Positions 13,926 through 21,038 are shown, counted from the stretch's first letter. The stretch: 21,038 bases of DNA from Negativibacillus sp. (GCA_020024325.1 JAHHTY010000037.1:1-21038), one strand, 5' to 3'. Program-made: numbers and translations. Notes: generated by a model not told the origin, from the letters alone.

Positions 13926-14162
13926 AATCTGCAATAACAGACAATTTACGATAAATCCATTTAATTAAGAAAACGAATAATATGAAATATAACCTTCAAG
14001 TTATTTAAGAATAATTTGTAAAATAACCAAAGTCCTCTATCTCAAAAAAAGACAGAGAAAGAAAATTTTAAAAATAAATTGCTTTTATAATTTAAATAAC
14101 AAGAGAGGAAACGTGTCCTTCTCCTCATAATATAATTGTTTGAAAATCAAAGAGAATGAATG

Positions 14163-14190
14163 TTTTTACACTGTTTAAGCGGTGTAAAAA
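14163..14190. promoter_or_regulatory. 11-bp inverted repeat upstream of the second transglutaminase-like gene
   Basis: TTTTTACACTG (14163-14173), loop TTTAAG, CGGTGTAAAAA (14180-14190) pair along their full length with one T-G wobble. It ends 67 nt before the -35 box, so it lies outside the predicted transcript and looks more like a protein-binding palindrome than a terminator; no T-run follows it. Confidence 0.5.
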
Positions 14191-14256
14191 GTGGAAGAAA
14201 TTGGAATAATCTCAGGAAAATTTCAGACAAAAATAAAAAATTTAACAAAATTTTTC

Positions 14257-14285
14257 TTTACTATCGTTCAAGGATATTGTATAAT
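14257..14285 (+). promoter_or_regulatory. promoter of the second transglutaminase-like gene
   Basis: TTTACT (14257-14262) and a perfect TATAAT (14280-14285) are 17 nt apart. Start near 14292 gives a leader of about 53 nt ending in CAGGAGGA, a strong ribosome site. Confidence 0.62.
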
Positions 14286-14344
14286 AAAACCAATATAAGA
14301 TTTTCAGAAATAGAAAATCAAATTTCGTTTCAGGAGGAGAAAAA

Positions 14345-15328
14345 ATGTTTAAAAAGATTCTTTCCGCGGCTCTTGCAATGACAATGGTTTTGAGCATGGC
14401 AATGGGCAGCTCGGCAGCAACAGTTAAAAAATCAAATGCTTCTACAAGCAAGACTACAACAACTACCGAAGCAACATCTAAGAAAAAAACCACTTCGGGC
14501 AAATCCAAAAGCTATGATTTTTGCAGAACACAGCTTGCAAAGGATAAATTGGCTCTGAAAATGCACGACACATTCCTCAGCGGTCTGCGTGCAGGAAAAA
14601 ATAAAATTACAGTAAGCATTAAAGGCTATACCGAAAAACAGGTTTATGGTGCATTCGGTACATCTGTACAGATGATTTTTGACGAGCATCCGGAGATTTT
14701 TTGGCTGGATACCATGCAGAACATTGTTGTCAGCAAAGACCACAGCACACTGACCTTCTACCCACGCCCAATCGCTGCATATGGCACAGCAGATAAAGAT
14801 GGTTCCAAAGCTTCTAAGATCAACACAACCGCAATTAAAAACACAACCTCCAAAATGGATGCTGCTGTTAAAAAGATGGGCGGTTCCAGCACTTACGAGC
14901 AGGTAAAATCCATTCATGATGCAATTGTAAACGGTACACAGTACCCTGCTAACCCAGATAAAGCTACCCATAACCAGCATCAGGCAGTAGGTCCTTTGGT
15001 AGAGGGTAAAGCTGTTTGTGACGGTTATGCAAAAGCATTTAAATATGCTTGCGACAAGAAAGGTATTCCTTGTCTGATCGTTACCGGAACAGCTACCAAC
15101 AATCTCGGTGATAAAGGTACCCATGCTTGGAACTATGTAAAAATGGAAGACGGCAAATGGTATCAGGTAGATACTGACTGGGATGATCCACAAACCAAAG
15201 GCGGCAACAGCAAGAGCGTTCTGATCTATGATTACTTCATGACAGGAGCAGTTAAGAACGATAAACGCGTTAAGGACGCTACCATGAAATATCCTGCTCT
15301 GGCAACCGCTAACTACAAAGCAAAATAA
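14345..15328 (+). CDS. secreted transglutaminase-like protein with Thr/Ser/Lys-rich linker
   Basis: A 327-residue exported protein. The signal peptide is clear (FKKILSAALAMTMVLSMAMG, cleavage likely after SSA near residue 24). Residues 27-58 are a low-complexity Thr/Ser/Lys linker of the type that threads through or sticks to the cell wall. A middle domain (about 60-160) is of unknown type, and its DEHPEIFWLD segment recurs in wall-associated transglutaminase-like proteins. The core has the triad C225 in GKAVCDGYAKAFKYAC, H260 in THAWNYV and D276 in YQVDTDWDD. The gene is monocistronic with its own promoter and terminator. Catalytic activity is expected because the triad is whole, but whether it cuts, links or only binds wall peptides is unknown. 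It is a distant paralogue of the product at 7416. Confidence 0.9.
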   Translation: MFKKILSAALAMTMVLSMAMGSSAATVKKSNASTSKTTTTTEATSKKKTTSGKSKSYDFCRTQLAKDKLALKMHDTFLSGLRAGKNKITVSIKGYTEKQVYGAFGTSVQMIFDEHPEIFWLDTMQNIVVSKDHSTLTFYPRPIAAYGTADKDGSKASKINTTAIKNTTSKMDAAVKKMGGSSTYEQVKSIHDAIVNGTQYPANPDKATHNQHQAVGPLVEGKAVCDGYAKAFKYACDKKGIPCLIVTGTATNNLGDKGTHAWNYVKMEDGKWYQVDTDWDDPQTKGGNSKSVLIYDYFMTGAVKNDKRVKDATMKYPALATANYKAK

Positions 15329-15343
15329 TAACTATCATTAACA

Positions 15344-15377
15344 AAACAGGGGTTCCTGCAAGGAGCCCCTGTTTTTT
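15344..15377 (+). terminator. terminator of the second transglutaminase-like gene
   Basis: AACAGGGG pairs with CCCCTGTT, extended inside by TCCT/AGGA, and is followed by TTTTTT. It lies 15 nt after the stop and also faces the end of the superoxide dismutase gene. Confidence 0.9.
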
Positions 15378-15393
15378 CACAATTTTTTGAAAC

Positions 15394-16035
15394 TTAACGA
15401 GTAATAAAAGAAGGTTTTGCCGCACGCAGATATCTTTGCTCTACACGATTCCAGTTAATAACATGGAAAAAACAATCAAGATAATCAGCGCGAATATTAT
15501 AGTGCTTTAAATAATAAGCGTGTTCCCAAACATCAATATTCAGCAGAGGTGTGCAATGCTCAAGAACGGGAGTATTTTGATTTGCGGTCGTTATAATTTT
15601 TATTGTTCCTTTTTCATAAACAAGCCATGCATACCCTGAGCCAAAGACAGAAAGAGCGGCTGATTTTAGTTCTGCTCTCATTTCCTTTAATCCGTGAAAT
15701 TGCTGCTCTGCTTTATTTAAAAACTTTCTGCTGTTTAGCGGTTGATTTGCAGGAGCTATACCATCAAAAAAGAATCTGTGATTGTATACACCGCCGGCAT
15801 TGTTTTGTATGGAAGATTGTAATTTAGCAGGTATCTTATCGGTGGAAACGAGCAGCTCACGAAGGGAATATTTTTGTAATATTGGGTTTTCTTTTAACAA
15901 TAAGTTTAAATTGTCGATGTAACCTTGTAAATGTTTTTCATGATGTATTTTCATGGTTTTAGCATCAATATATGGCTCCAGTGCATGGTAGGGATAAGAA
16001 AGAGGAATGTTGATAAACGGGTAACGGCAGTTCAT
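15394..16035 (-). CDS. superoxide dismutase, Fe/Mn family
   Basis: Cytoplasmic enzyme turning superoxide into oxygen and hydrogen peroxide, 213 residues, normal for the family. All four metal ligands can be placed: H31 in MKIHHEKH, H86 in GGVYNHRFFF, D168 and H172 in NIDVWEHAYYLKH. The segment ANQNTP before the ligand pair has a Gln (Q153) where manganese enzymes have theirs, so Mn or cambialistic use is more likely than strict Fe use; this is inference from memory of the alignment. AAAGGAGG is 8 nt before ATG on the minus strand. It is divergent from murE. Presence in an otherwise anaerobe-like gene set suggests defence against brief oxygen exposure. I see no strong promoter; the upstream stretch is a polypurine tract (about 16088-16145 on the plus strand). 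Confidence 0.93.
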   Translation of the reverse strand: MNCRYPFINIPLSYPYHALEPYIDAKTMKIHHEKHLQGYIDNLNLLLKENPILQKYSLRELLVSTDKIPAKLQSSIQNNAGGVYNHRFFFDGIAPANQPLNSRKFLNKAEQQFHGLKEMRAELKSAALSVFGSGYAWLVYEKGTIKIITTANQNTPVLEHCTPLLNIDVWEHAYYLKHYNIRADYLDCFFHVINWNRVEQRYLRAAKPSFITR

Positions 16036-16158
16036 AGGGGAAGCCTCCTTTTTTCTTATCCCTATGCAGTTTTTTGATTGATTATTCTAAGAAAAAAGAG
16101 CAGAAAAAAGAAAAAAGAAATATTTACAAAAGGAAGAAGAAATTTTATCCTGTTGGAC

Positions 16159-16186
16159 TTGTTTTGACAGGGGGAAATGTTATAAT
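16159..16186 (+). promoter_or_regulatory. extended -10 promoter of the murE-femX operon
   Basis: A perfect TATAAT (16181-16186) preceded by TGT (16178-16180) gives the TGn extension. A weak -35 box TTGTTT (16159-16164) is 16 nt upstream. The eye-catching TTGACA at 16164-16169 is only 11 nt from the -10 box, too close to serve. Confidence 0.6.
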
Positions 16187-16229
16187 AATAAAGATATACA
16201 GATGACTTTACAGGAAAGGACATTTTAAA

Positions 16230-17753
16230 ATGAACGATTCCATTACAATAAAACAAGCAGTGCAACTGTTGAAAGCCGACGGAATTTTGACAGGATTTTC
16301 CTGCCCTGAAAATCAGATGGAGCATGAATTTTTGCATCTTTCGTACAATTCCTCTGATGTAGAACCCAATACATTCTTTATCTGCAAAGGATCAACATTC
16401 AAAGAGCAATATCTCCTGGACGCTATCAGCAGAGGTGCAGGGGCTTATATGGCAGAAAAATGTTACACAGACACTGTACCGTATCTTTTGGTCAGCGATA
16501 TACGCAGAGCCATGAGTCTGGTTTCTATCGCATTTTATCATGAGGCTTATCGTAATTTTCGTTTAGTGGGTTTAACAGGAACAAAAGGAAAAACAACCAC
16601 AACCTACTTTTTAAAAAATATTTTGGATACTTTCTGTAAAAAAAATCCGCAGCTTTGTACAGCTCAAAAGAGTGCAGTGCTCTCTACTGTTGAAGTGGAT
16701 ACCGGTATCGAACACCATGAAGCACATCTGACAACACCGGAATCTCCGGATCTTCAGCGTTATTTTGCACAGACTCGTGACAGCGGGCTGCCGTTTTTGA
16801 CGATGGAAGTTTCTTCTCAAGCATATAAACTTAATCGTGTATACGGTGTAGAATATGATTTGGGAATGTTTTTAAATATTGGTGAGGATCATATCGGACC
16901 TTTGGAACATACCGATTTTGAGGATTATTTTTCCTGCAAGCTTCAATTTATGGAACATTGTAAAACAGCGGTAATCAACCGAGATATGGATCATGCACAG
17001 CGAGTGTTGGATCGTGCAAAGGCGCACGCAAAACGTGTTATTACCTTTGGCGGAATTTCCAATGCAGATTTTGATGATGATGACTGCTGGGTTTTGCGTG
17101 AAATCAAAAAAGAAGATGTGGGATTTACCTTTATCACAACACATGGACTTGAGGAAGATAGCTGGAGAATTTTGATGGCGGGCAGATTTAATGTAGAAAA
17201 TGCACTGGCAGCTATCATTTCTGCAAAAGCTTTGGGTATAGACGATGAGTCTATCAAAGAGGGTCTTCTGAAAAACGAAGTACAAGGCAGAATGAATCTG
17301 TTTGAAAAGGACGGCGTTACCGTTCTGGTGGATTACGCACACAATTATCTTAGCTTTAAAAAACTATACGAGTCGCTGAAAGCTGACTATCCGGGCAGAC
17401 GCATTGTTGTGGTTGTAGGTTGTCCGGGAGGAAAGGCATATCTGCGACGCAGAGATATTGGTACCCTTTCCGGTGAGAATGCCGATTACCTCTACCTGAC
17501 AGCAGAGGACCCACAGTTTGAGGATGTTAGGGAAATTTGTGAGGAAATAGCCTCCTTCTTAAAGCCATATGGAACCCCATACGAAATTATCGAGGACAGG
17601 GCACAGGCAGTGGAGAAAGCGATTACAACCGCTCAGAAGGGCGATGTAATCGTATTAGCAGCCAAGGGCGAAGAGGTATATCAGAAGGTTTGCGGAGAAT
17701 ATGTATACTATGAATCCGACCTTGCAATCGCCAAACGGTTGCTTTCGGTATAA
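16230..17753 (+). CDS. murE: UDP-MurNAc-peptide ligase, MurE family without the DNPR motif
   Basis: Mur ligase adding the third stem-peptide residue to UDP-MurNAc-L-Ala-D-Glu in the cytoplasm at the cost of ATP; 507 residues, normal length. Domain 1 (about 1-108) binds UDP. The central ATPase domain has GTKGKT (117-122), TTPESPDLQ, MEVSSQAYKLNRV (Gln where Escherichia MurE has His) and the carbamylated-lysine position K237 in FSCKLQF. In the C-terminal domain, diaminopimelate-adding MurE has DNPR; here it reads E426-D427-P428-Q429, without the Arg. NIGEDHIGPLEHTDFEDYF resembles lysine-type MurE of Gram-positive cocci, as I recall them. So a residue other than meso-diaminopimelate, most simply L-Lys or L-Orn, is likely. 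A FemX-type gene follows at 20 nt. Confidence 0.9.
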   Translation: MNDSITIKQAVQLLKADGILTGFSCPENQMEHEFLHLSYNSSDVEPNTFFICKGSTFKEQYLLDAISRGAGAYMAEKCYTDTVPYLLVSDIRRAMSLVSIAFYHEAYRNFRLVGLTGTKGKTTTTYFLKNILDTFCKKNPQLCTAQKSAVLSTVEVDTGIEHHEAHLTTPESPDLQRYFAQTRDSGLPFLTMEVSSQAYKLNRVYGVEYDLGMFLNIGEDHIGPLEHTDFEDYFSCKLQFMEHCKTAVINRDMDHAQRVLDRAKAHAKRVITFGGISNADFDDDDCWVLREIKKEDVGFTFITTHGLEEDSWRILMAGRFNVENALAAIISAKALGIDDESIKEGLLKNEVQGRMNLFEKDGVTVLVDYAHNYLSFKKLYESLKADYPGRRIVVVVGCPGGKAYLRRRDIGTLSGENADYLYLTAEDPQFEDVREICEEIASFLKPYGTPYEIIEDRAQAVEKAITTAQKGDVIVLAAKGEEVYQKVCGEYVYYESDLAIAKRLLSV

Positions 17754-17773
17754 TAGAACAGGAGTGAAAGAGA

Positions 17774-18889
17774 ATGCCGATTTTAAATCACAGCGACCTG
17801 AAAAAGGTCGAGGAATATCAAAATTTTGTTCGCACCTCTCCTTATGCAAATGCAACACAGGATCTTGCGTGGGAAAAGGTGAAAGAAGGCTGGATTGGAG
17901 AGCAGGTTTATCTGGAAAAAGACGGAAAGATTATTGCTGCAATGTCGCTGATTATCCGCAAGGTATTGGGGAATTTTTCACTGATGTACGCTCCCAGAGC
18001 TCCTATCTGCGATTTTCATGACACCCAGCTGGTGAAACGTTTGCTGGACGAGGCAAAGCCTCTGGCAAAGAAATATCATGCTTTCCTGCTTCGCTTTGAC
18101 CCGGAGTTACCTCGTATGCCGGAACTTGAGGAAGAATATAAAAAAATGGGACTTCGTGTTAGAAATGAAGGCTACGATAAATTTGATTTAATTCAGCCAA
18201 GATATAACATGATTCTCAATCTTGATGAACCTTCCTTTGAGGAACTAATGCCTCATTTCAGTGAGAAAACCCGATATAATATTCGATTGGCAAACAGAAA
18301 AGGTGTTACAGTACACTGGTCCAGAAGTGAAGAAGATTTAAAGAAGTTTTATGAGCTGTATGAAATTACCGCTGTAAGAGATAAAATTGGTCATCGTCCA
18401 TATGACTATTTTAAAAGAATGCTTTATGCCTATGAAAGCAGCGATTTGTTAAGAATCTATATTGCAGAACATGAAGGAGAGGCTTTGTCGGGAGCAATTT
18501 GTATCCATTACGGTGGCAAGACTTGGTATATTTATGGAGCAAGCTCGAACAATAAACGCAACCTGATGCCAAATTATGCAATGCAGGCAGAGATGATTAA
18601 ATGGGGCATTGAAAACGGTTCAAAGATTTATGATTTTGGTGGTGTCTTTATTTTGGATAAGACCAATGGTCTTTATAAATTTAAAGAGGGATTCTGCCGA
18701 AGAGAAGGAGCAAGCGACTTTATCGGTGAGTTCGATTTGGTTTATAACCAGTTACTGTACATCGGATTTTCTAAAGTAATTCCGGCATTGCACAGAGCAA
18801 AAGCAGAACGCAGCCATCGTAAAGAAGAAAAAGCAAGACAGGAACAACAAAAGCAAAAAGAAAATGCAGCTCAGGAAAAGAAAGATTAA
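17774..18889 (+). CDS. FemX/FemAB-family aminoacyltransferase (cross-bridge formation)
   Basis: A 371-residue FemABX peptidyltransferase, which moves an amino acid from aminoacyl-tRNA to the side chain of residue 3 of the lipid II stem peptide at the inner membrane face. Two GNAT-like domains are visible; typical segments are FSEKTRYNIRLANRKGV (about 161-177), YIYGASSNNKRNLMPNYAMQAEMIKWG and YDFGGVFILDKTNGLYKFKEGFCRREG. The long helical hairpin of FemA is not evident, fitting the FemX/MurM type that adds the first residue. The tail (about 340-371) is a charged KEE/KQK-rich stretch. AGGAGTGA precedes ATG 17774, 20 nt after murE, so the two are one operon: MurE selects the acceptor residue and this enzyme decorates it. 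The added amino acid cannot be read from sequence. Confidence 0.9.
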   Translation: MPILNHSDLKKVEEYQNFVRTSPYANATQDLAWEKVKEGWIGEQVYLEKDGKIIAAMSLIIRKVLGNFSLMYAPRAPICDFHDTQLVKRLLDEAKPLAKKYHAFLLRFDPELPRMPELEEEYKKMGLRVRNEGYDKFDLIQPRYNMILNLDEPSFEELMPHFSEKTRYNIRLANRKGVTVHWSRSEEDLKKFYELYEITAVRDKIGHRPYDYFKRMLYAYESSDLLRIYIAEHEGEALSGAICIHYGGKTWYIYGASSNNKRNLMPNYAMQAEMIKWGIENGSKIYDFGGVFILDKTNGLYKFKEGFCRREGASDFIGEFDLVYNQLLYIGFSKVIPALHRAKAERSHRKEEKARQEQQKQKENAAQEKKD

Positions 18890-18952
18890 ATCTTTTTTGA
18901 AAGCAAATGATTCCCTCGGAAATAATTTGCTGGTGTTTCACCCAAAAAGATT
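18889..18952. other. compact three-way-junction element after femX
   Basis: In 64 nt three helices nest without conflict. P1: AATCTTTTT (18889-18897) with AAAAAGATT (18944-18952). P2: AGCAAAT (18902-18908) with ATTTGCT (18925-18931), topped by TTCC (18911-18914) with GGAA (18918-18921). P3: GGTG (18932-18935) with CACC (18939-18942), loop TTT. P1 begins in the femX stop codon, P2 and P3 abut, and the bidirectional terminator follows at once. Either strand can fold. It may be a 3'-UTR element, a small RNA or a relic of a tiny mobile element; I do not recognise it. Confidence 0.5.
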
Positions 18953-18953
18953 G

Positions 18954-18992
18954 TAAAAAAAGAATGGTTCAAAATGAACCATTCTTTTTTTA
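18954..18992. terminator. bidirectional terminator between femX and the MscS gene
   Basis: A perfect 18-bp stem (18954-18971 with 18975-18992) with loop AAA, flanked inside by a run of seven A and seven T, stands between two convergent genes and can end transcripts from both sides. Confidence 0.93.
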
Positions 18993-19000
18993 TGTATAAA

Positions 19001-20098
19001 CTATTTTGCAGAAGAATTGTTAATATAAAGTGTTTGAGTTGGGAAGGCAAAGTTAAGTCCTTCTTCTTCCACAATCTGCATAATACCGAAATTTACAGTT
19101 TCTTTGATTCGCTGGAAATCAGAAAAGGAAGTAGCAGCAGTAAAGAATACCAGAGAAATTTCAAGGCTGCTGTCCTGAAAACTGTTAAAGCGGATGACCG
19201 TATCATTTGGAATGACCTCAGGATTGCTGTTAACCATTTCAGTAATGCGGGAAATGCAGTGTTCCAGTTTATCCTTTGGTGTATCATATGTTAATCCAAT
19301 AGAGAAAGATGCACGTCGTTTATTCATTTTGGACCAATTTGTGATAGGGGAAGAAACCAAAGTGGAGTTTGGAACAACGACCAAAGAATTTGGGAAAGTG
19401 CGGATTCGTGTAGAGCGGAAGTTGATGTCTTCTACAACACCTTCAATCGAGGAGGTGGAAATCCAATCATCAACAGAAAATGGCTTATCAAGAAGAATTA
19501 CCAAACCGCCAAAGAGGTTTTGTGCAGTGTCCTGAGCTGCCAGAGCAAAGGTTAAACCACCAAGACCGATACCTGTGATAATAGTAGTAACATTTGTACC
19601 TGTTTCACTGAGGATTGCGATACTCGAGATGACAATTACCAGAATCTTAATAACCTTTTTCAGCAATGTCATTAAGGTTTTGTTCAGTGTAACGTCCAGT
19701 TGCTCATCAAGTTTATTGCGGAAGAGGAAGAGAGAATCAGAAGCACAGTCGCACAACCGCAAAAGGCTCCATGTAAGAATAATAATAAAGCTGATGCGGT
19801 AGAGTTTAAGTAAAAATAAACTGATAGAAGGACTGGGATGGAGATTTGCCAGTGCAAGATAAATACCACTGACAGCAAGCAGCGTTTTTAATGGTGCAAG
19901 CACAAAGGTTAAGGTGGAGTGATCCGCAATCTGCCGACGGCGGTTCAGCAATTTGTTCAGTAATTTAACAGTCAGTTTTGTAATAGGTGTTTTTCCGCAC
20001 CAGAACAATAAGAAAATTAGGATAGAGCCTAAAAATCGAAAAAGGAACAGGTTACTGGCAATAATGTCGGAAATAAGTGTAATCAAAGGGAAACACAT
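19001..20098 (-). CDS. MscS-family mechanosensitive ion channel
   Basis: A 365-residue small-conductance mechanosensitive channel, which opens under membrane tension to release solutes at hypo-osmotic shock. Hydrophobic helices lie near residues 17-38, 63-88, 97-115 and 145-165, the last leading into the pore helix GIGLGGLTFALAAQDTAQNL with its Gly/Ala packing. The beta domain follows with FSVDDWI, EGVVEDINFRSTRIRTFPNS and VVVPNSTLVSSPITNWS, the most conserved signature of the family, and then the mixed alpha/beta vestibule domain. It has one more N-terminal helix than E. coli MscS, common in Firmicutes. The start is uncertain: GAAAGG abuts ATG 20098 with no spacing, and TTG at 20086 (fifth codon) would be better spaced. 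It has its own promoter and terminator. Confidence 0.93.
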   Translation of the reverse strand: MCFPLITLISDIIASNLFLFRFLGSILIFLLFWCGKTPITKLTVKLLNKLLNRRRQIADHSTLTFVLAPLKTLLAVSGIYLALANLHPSPSISLFLLKLYRISFIIILTWSLLRLCDCASDSLFLFRNKLDEQLDVTLNKTLMTLLKKVIKILVIVISSIAILSETGTNVTTIITGIGLGGLTFALAAQDTAQNLFGGLVILLDKPFSVDDWISTSSIEGVVEDINFRSTRIRTFPNSLVVVPNSTLVSSPITNWSKMNKRRASFSIGLTYDTPKDKLEHCISRITEMVNSNPEVIPNDTVIRFNSFQDSSLEISLVFFTAATSFSDFQRIKETVNFGIMQIVEEEGLNFAFPTQTLYINNSSAK

Positions 20099-20156
20099 CC
20101 TTTCGGTTTATTGGGCCATGTCGTAAAGCTTTGTAACATGACAAAATGATAGTTTC

Positions 20157-20185
20157 AGTTTAACATGTTTTGCTCTTTTTGGCAA
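20157..20185 (-). promoter_or_regulatory. possible promoter of the MscS gene
   Basis: On the minus strand TTGCCA (20180-20185) and TAAACT (20157-20162) are 17 nt apart, matching consensus at 5/6 and 4/6. Start near 20150 would give a leader of about 50 nt. Confidence 0.48.
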
Positions 20186-20207
20186 ATGAAAATAATGAAA
20201 ACACAAG

Positions 20208-20247
20208 GTGATTGCAGGCAATATCCTAAGACATTGCCTGCAATCAC
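20208..20247 (-). terminator. hairpin after the DUF4349 gene
   Basis: A perfect 15-bp stem (20208-20222 with 20233-20247) with a 10-nt loop lies 26 nt after the DUF4349 stop. The minus-strand sequence beyond it is T-rich but interrupted (TTGTGTTTTC), so it is a fair, not a perfect, terminator. Confidence 0.65.
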
Positions 20248-20273
20248 AAAAGGTTTATGAGGGGTATTTAGAT

Positions 20274-21038
20274 TTATTCTTTTTTGGATTCACTGTTTTC
20301 ACTTTTCATTTCTGTGCTGGCTTTTTTAGAAATTTTTCTTTTTTTCATCCGCTTAACAATCAGGAGAATAATGAGAATTACAACTGCCAGTATTAGGAAA
20401 ACAGGGATATTGACAACCAGAAAAACAATCAGGTCTTCAAAAAATACTTTGATTCCAAACAAAGTATTGGAGAAACCGTTGCTGATTCTTTCTGGAATGC
20501 TAACGGCATTTGTTCCACTAATTTTACGTACCTCATAAATATCCAGATGGATTGTAGCGTAATCAACCAAATTGTCGTAGCCGCGCAGTTCAGAGGAAAG
20601 GGAGTCAAGCTGAAGTCGTACCTCAGACAATCGTGCTTCTACGGCAATCACTGCATCCACATTTTCAGCTTTTTCCATCAGTTCCAGCAATTTATCATAT
20701 TCTGTCTGTAATGCTTTCTTTCTTGCTTCCGTGTCTGCATATTGCAGAGAAATATTTTCGCTGGATATGTTTTGACTTGTGATAACGCCGCAGCCGGCTA
20801 AATCAGAAATAAACCCATTGAGCTGTTCGGATGGTACACGAATGGTAAAGCTGGCAGATTTATTGATATAATTGCCCTGTACATCGGAACCGCCAGAGGA
20901 GGAAGAACTCTCCACAAATCCGTTCAATTTGCCCACCAAGGAGTTAATATCTGTCAGTGACTGATCAAATTTCAATGTTTCCATTGATACATATGCATTC
21001 CAGATAAGTTTTATATTTAGGTTATCCGGCATGGTGGG
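20274..21038 (-). CDS. DUF4349 domain-containing membrane protein, N-terminus cut by the window edge
   Basis: The reading frame is still open at the right edge (codons ACC and CCC precede the first visible ATG at 21032), so the true start, and a likely signal or lipoprotein peptide, lie outside. The visible part is the DUF4349 domain: KLIWNAYVSMETLKFDQSL, ASFTIRVPSEQLNGFISDL, then the helical YADTEARKKALQTEYDKLLELMEKAENVDAVIAVEARLSEVRLQLDSL, which would form a coiled hairpin, and DNLVDYATIHLDIYEV. A C-terminal membrane helix (VNIPVFLILAVVILIILLIV) and a basic KRMKKRK tail put the domain outside and the tail inside the cell. DUF4349 proteins are frequent in Firmicutes and have no assigned function; some sit with anti-sigma or envelope genes. 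It is followed by its own hairpin and then mscS. Confidence 0.88.
   Translation of the reverse strand, partial: PTMPDNLNIKLIWNAYVSMETLKFDQSLTDINSLVGKLNGFVESSSSSGGSDVQGNYINKSASFTIRVPSEQLNGFISDLAGCGVITSQNISSENISLQYADTEARKKALQTEYDKLLELMEKAENVDAVIAVEARLSEVRLQLDSLSSELRGYDNLVDYATIHLDIYEVRKISGTNAVSIPERISNGFSNTLFGIKVFFEDLIVFLVVNIPVFLILAVVILIILLIVKRMKKRKISKKASTEMKSENSESKKE

Larger units (their letters stand above)
13805..14344. other. 540-bp AT-rich divergent spacer
   Basis: No credible gene lies here. It contains the ribosome site of yccF (minus strand), an 80-nt imperfect palindrome at 13846-13925, a purine-rich stretch near 14044-14060, a perfect-looking inverted repeat at 14163-14190 and the promoter of the transglutaminase-like gene at 14257-14285. 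A TATAAT at 14131 has no -35 partner. The length and density of inverted repeats suggest more regulation than a simple divergent promoter needs. Confidence 0.6.

Noticed and set aside
14160..14381. 73-codon plus-strand ORF starting in the 14163-14190 palindrome
   Set aside because: It runs through the promoter and ribosome site of the next gene and ends inside it. No ribosome site or recognisable product.
14432..15193. Long 253-codon minus-strand ORF across the second transglutaminase-like gene
   Set aside because: It lies wholly inside a well-supported gene on the other strand, its composition is Cys/Phe-rich as expected of an antisense shadow, and it has no ribosome site or known motif.
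16164..16186. TTGACA/TATAAT as a standard murE promoter
   Set aside because: The two boxes are only 11 nt apart, too close for sigma-A. The extended -10 explanation is better.
16062..16337. 91-codon minus-strand ORF in the sod-murE gap
   Set aside because: It starts inside murE in antisense and ends in a polypurine tract; no ribosome site or product.
18886..19074. Minus-strand 62-codon ORF whose end reads LGETPANYFRGNHLLSKKI, slightly like an AraC-type regulator tail
   Set aside because: It crosses the 18-bp terminator and the end of mscS in another frame, and its tail coincides with the three-way-junction element. The resemblance is too short.

Overview
The window is low-GC, AT-rich between genes, and carries Spo0A, an Fe/Mn superoxide dismutase, a MurE-FemX pair and MATE and MacB-type transporters. 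Together these suggest the chromosome of an endospore-forming Clostridia species, most likely a gut member of the Oscillospirales/Ruminococcaceae type; that placement is an inference from gene content and style. No phage, insertion sequence or CRISPR array is visible. Genes are tightly packed and most transcription units end in clear hairpin terminators.

Layout. Positions 1-166 hold the 3' part of tRNA-Gly(GCC), a complete tRNA-Cys(GCA) and a terminator. From about 179 to 426 there is what looks like an independent non-coding RNA: a promoter, a roughly 210-nt transcript that folds into a closed multi-branch structure, and a 19-bp terminator hairpin. A long AT-rich leader then precedes spo0A (908-1684). 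Next come a sugar-phosphate nucleotidyltransferase and a NahK-like sugar kinase (1802-3824), which form a hexose activation or salvage pair. A radical SAM gene follows (3948-4840), broken by one missing A in an A-run. A Nudix hydrolase is coupled to a 32-residue peptide gene (5034-5605). A MATE efflux pump lies on the minus strand (5731-7104). A secreted transglutaminase-like protein with a structured, switch-like leader (7416-8306) and a P1/DmpA-family peptidase (8409-9473) come next.

The second half has an ABC ATPase with a 1007-residue FtsX/MacB-like permease that carries a long extracytoplasmic coiled coil (9617-13372), then a YccF membrane protein (minus). A 540-bp spacer with two inverted-repeat elements follows. 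After it come a second secreted transglutaminase-like protein (14345-15328), a superoxide dismutase (minus), and an operon of a MurE ligase lacking the DNPR motif with a FemX-type aminoacyltransferase (16230-18889). The window closes with a compact three-way-junction element in the convergent gap, an MscS channel (minus), and a DUF4349 membrane protein cut by the right edge (minus).

Themes. Much of the window serves the cell envelope: cell-wall stem peptide and cross-bridge (MurE, FemX), two secreted transglutaminase-like proteins, a coiled-coil MacB/FtsX exporter, MscS, DUF4349 and YccF. The least explained material is in the spacers: the candidate ncRNA next to the tRNAs, the mutually exclusive hairpins ahead of the first transglutaminase-like gene, and the three-way junction after femX. 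All functional calls come from reading motifs by eye; no database or folding program was run.
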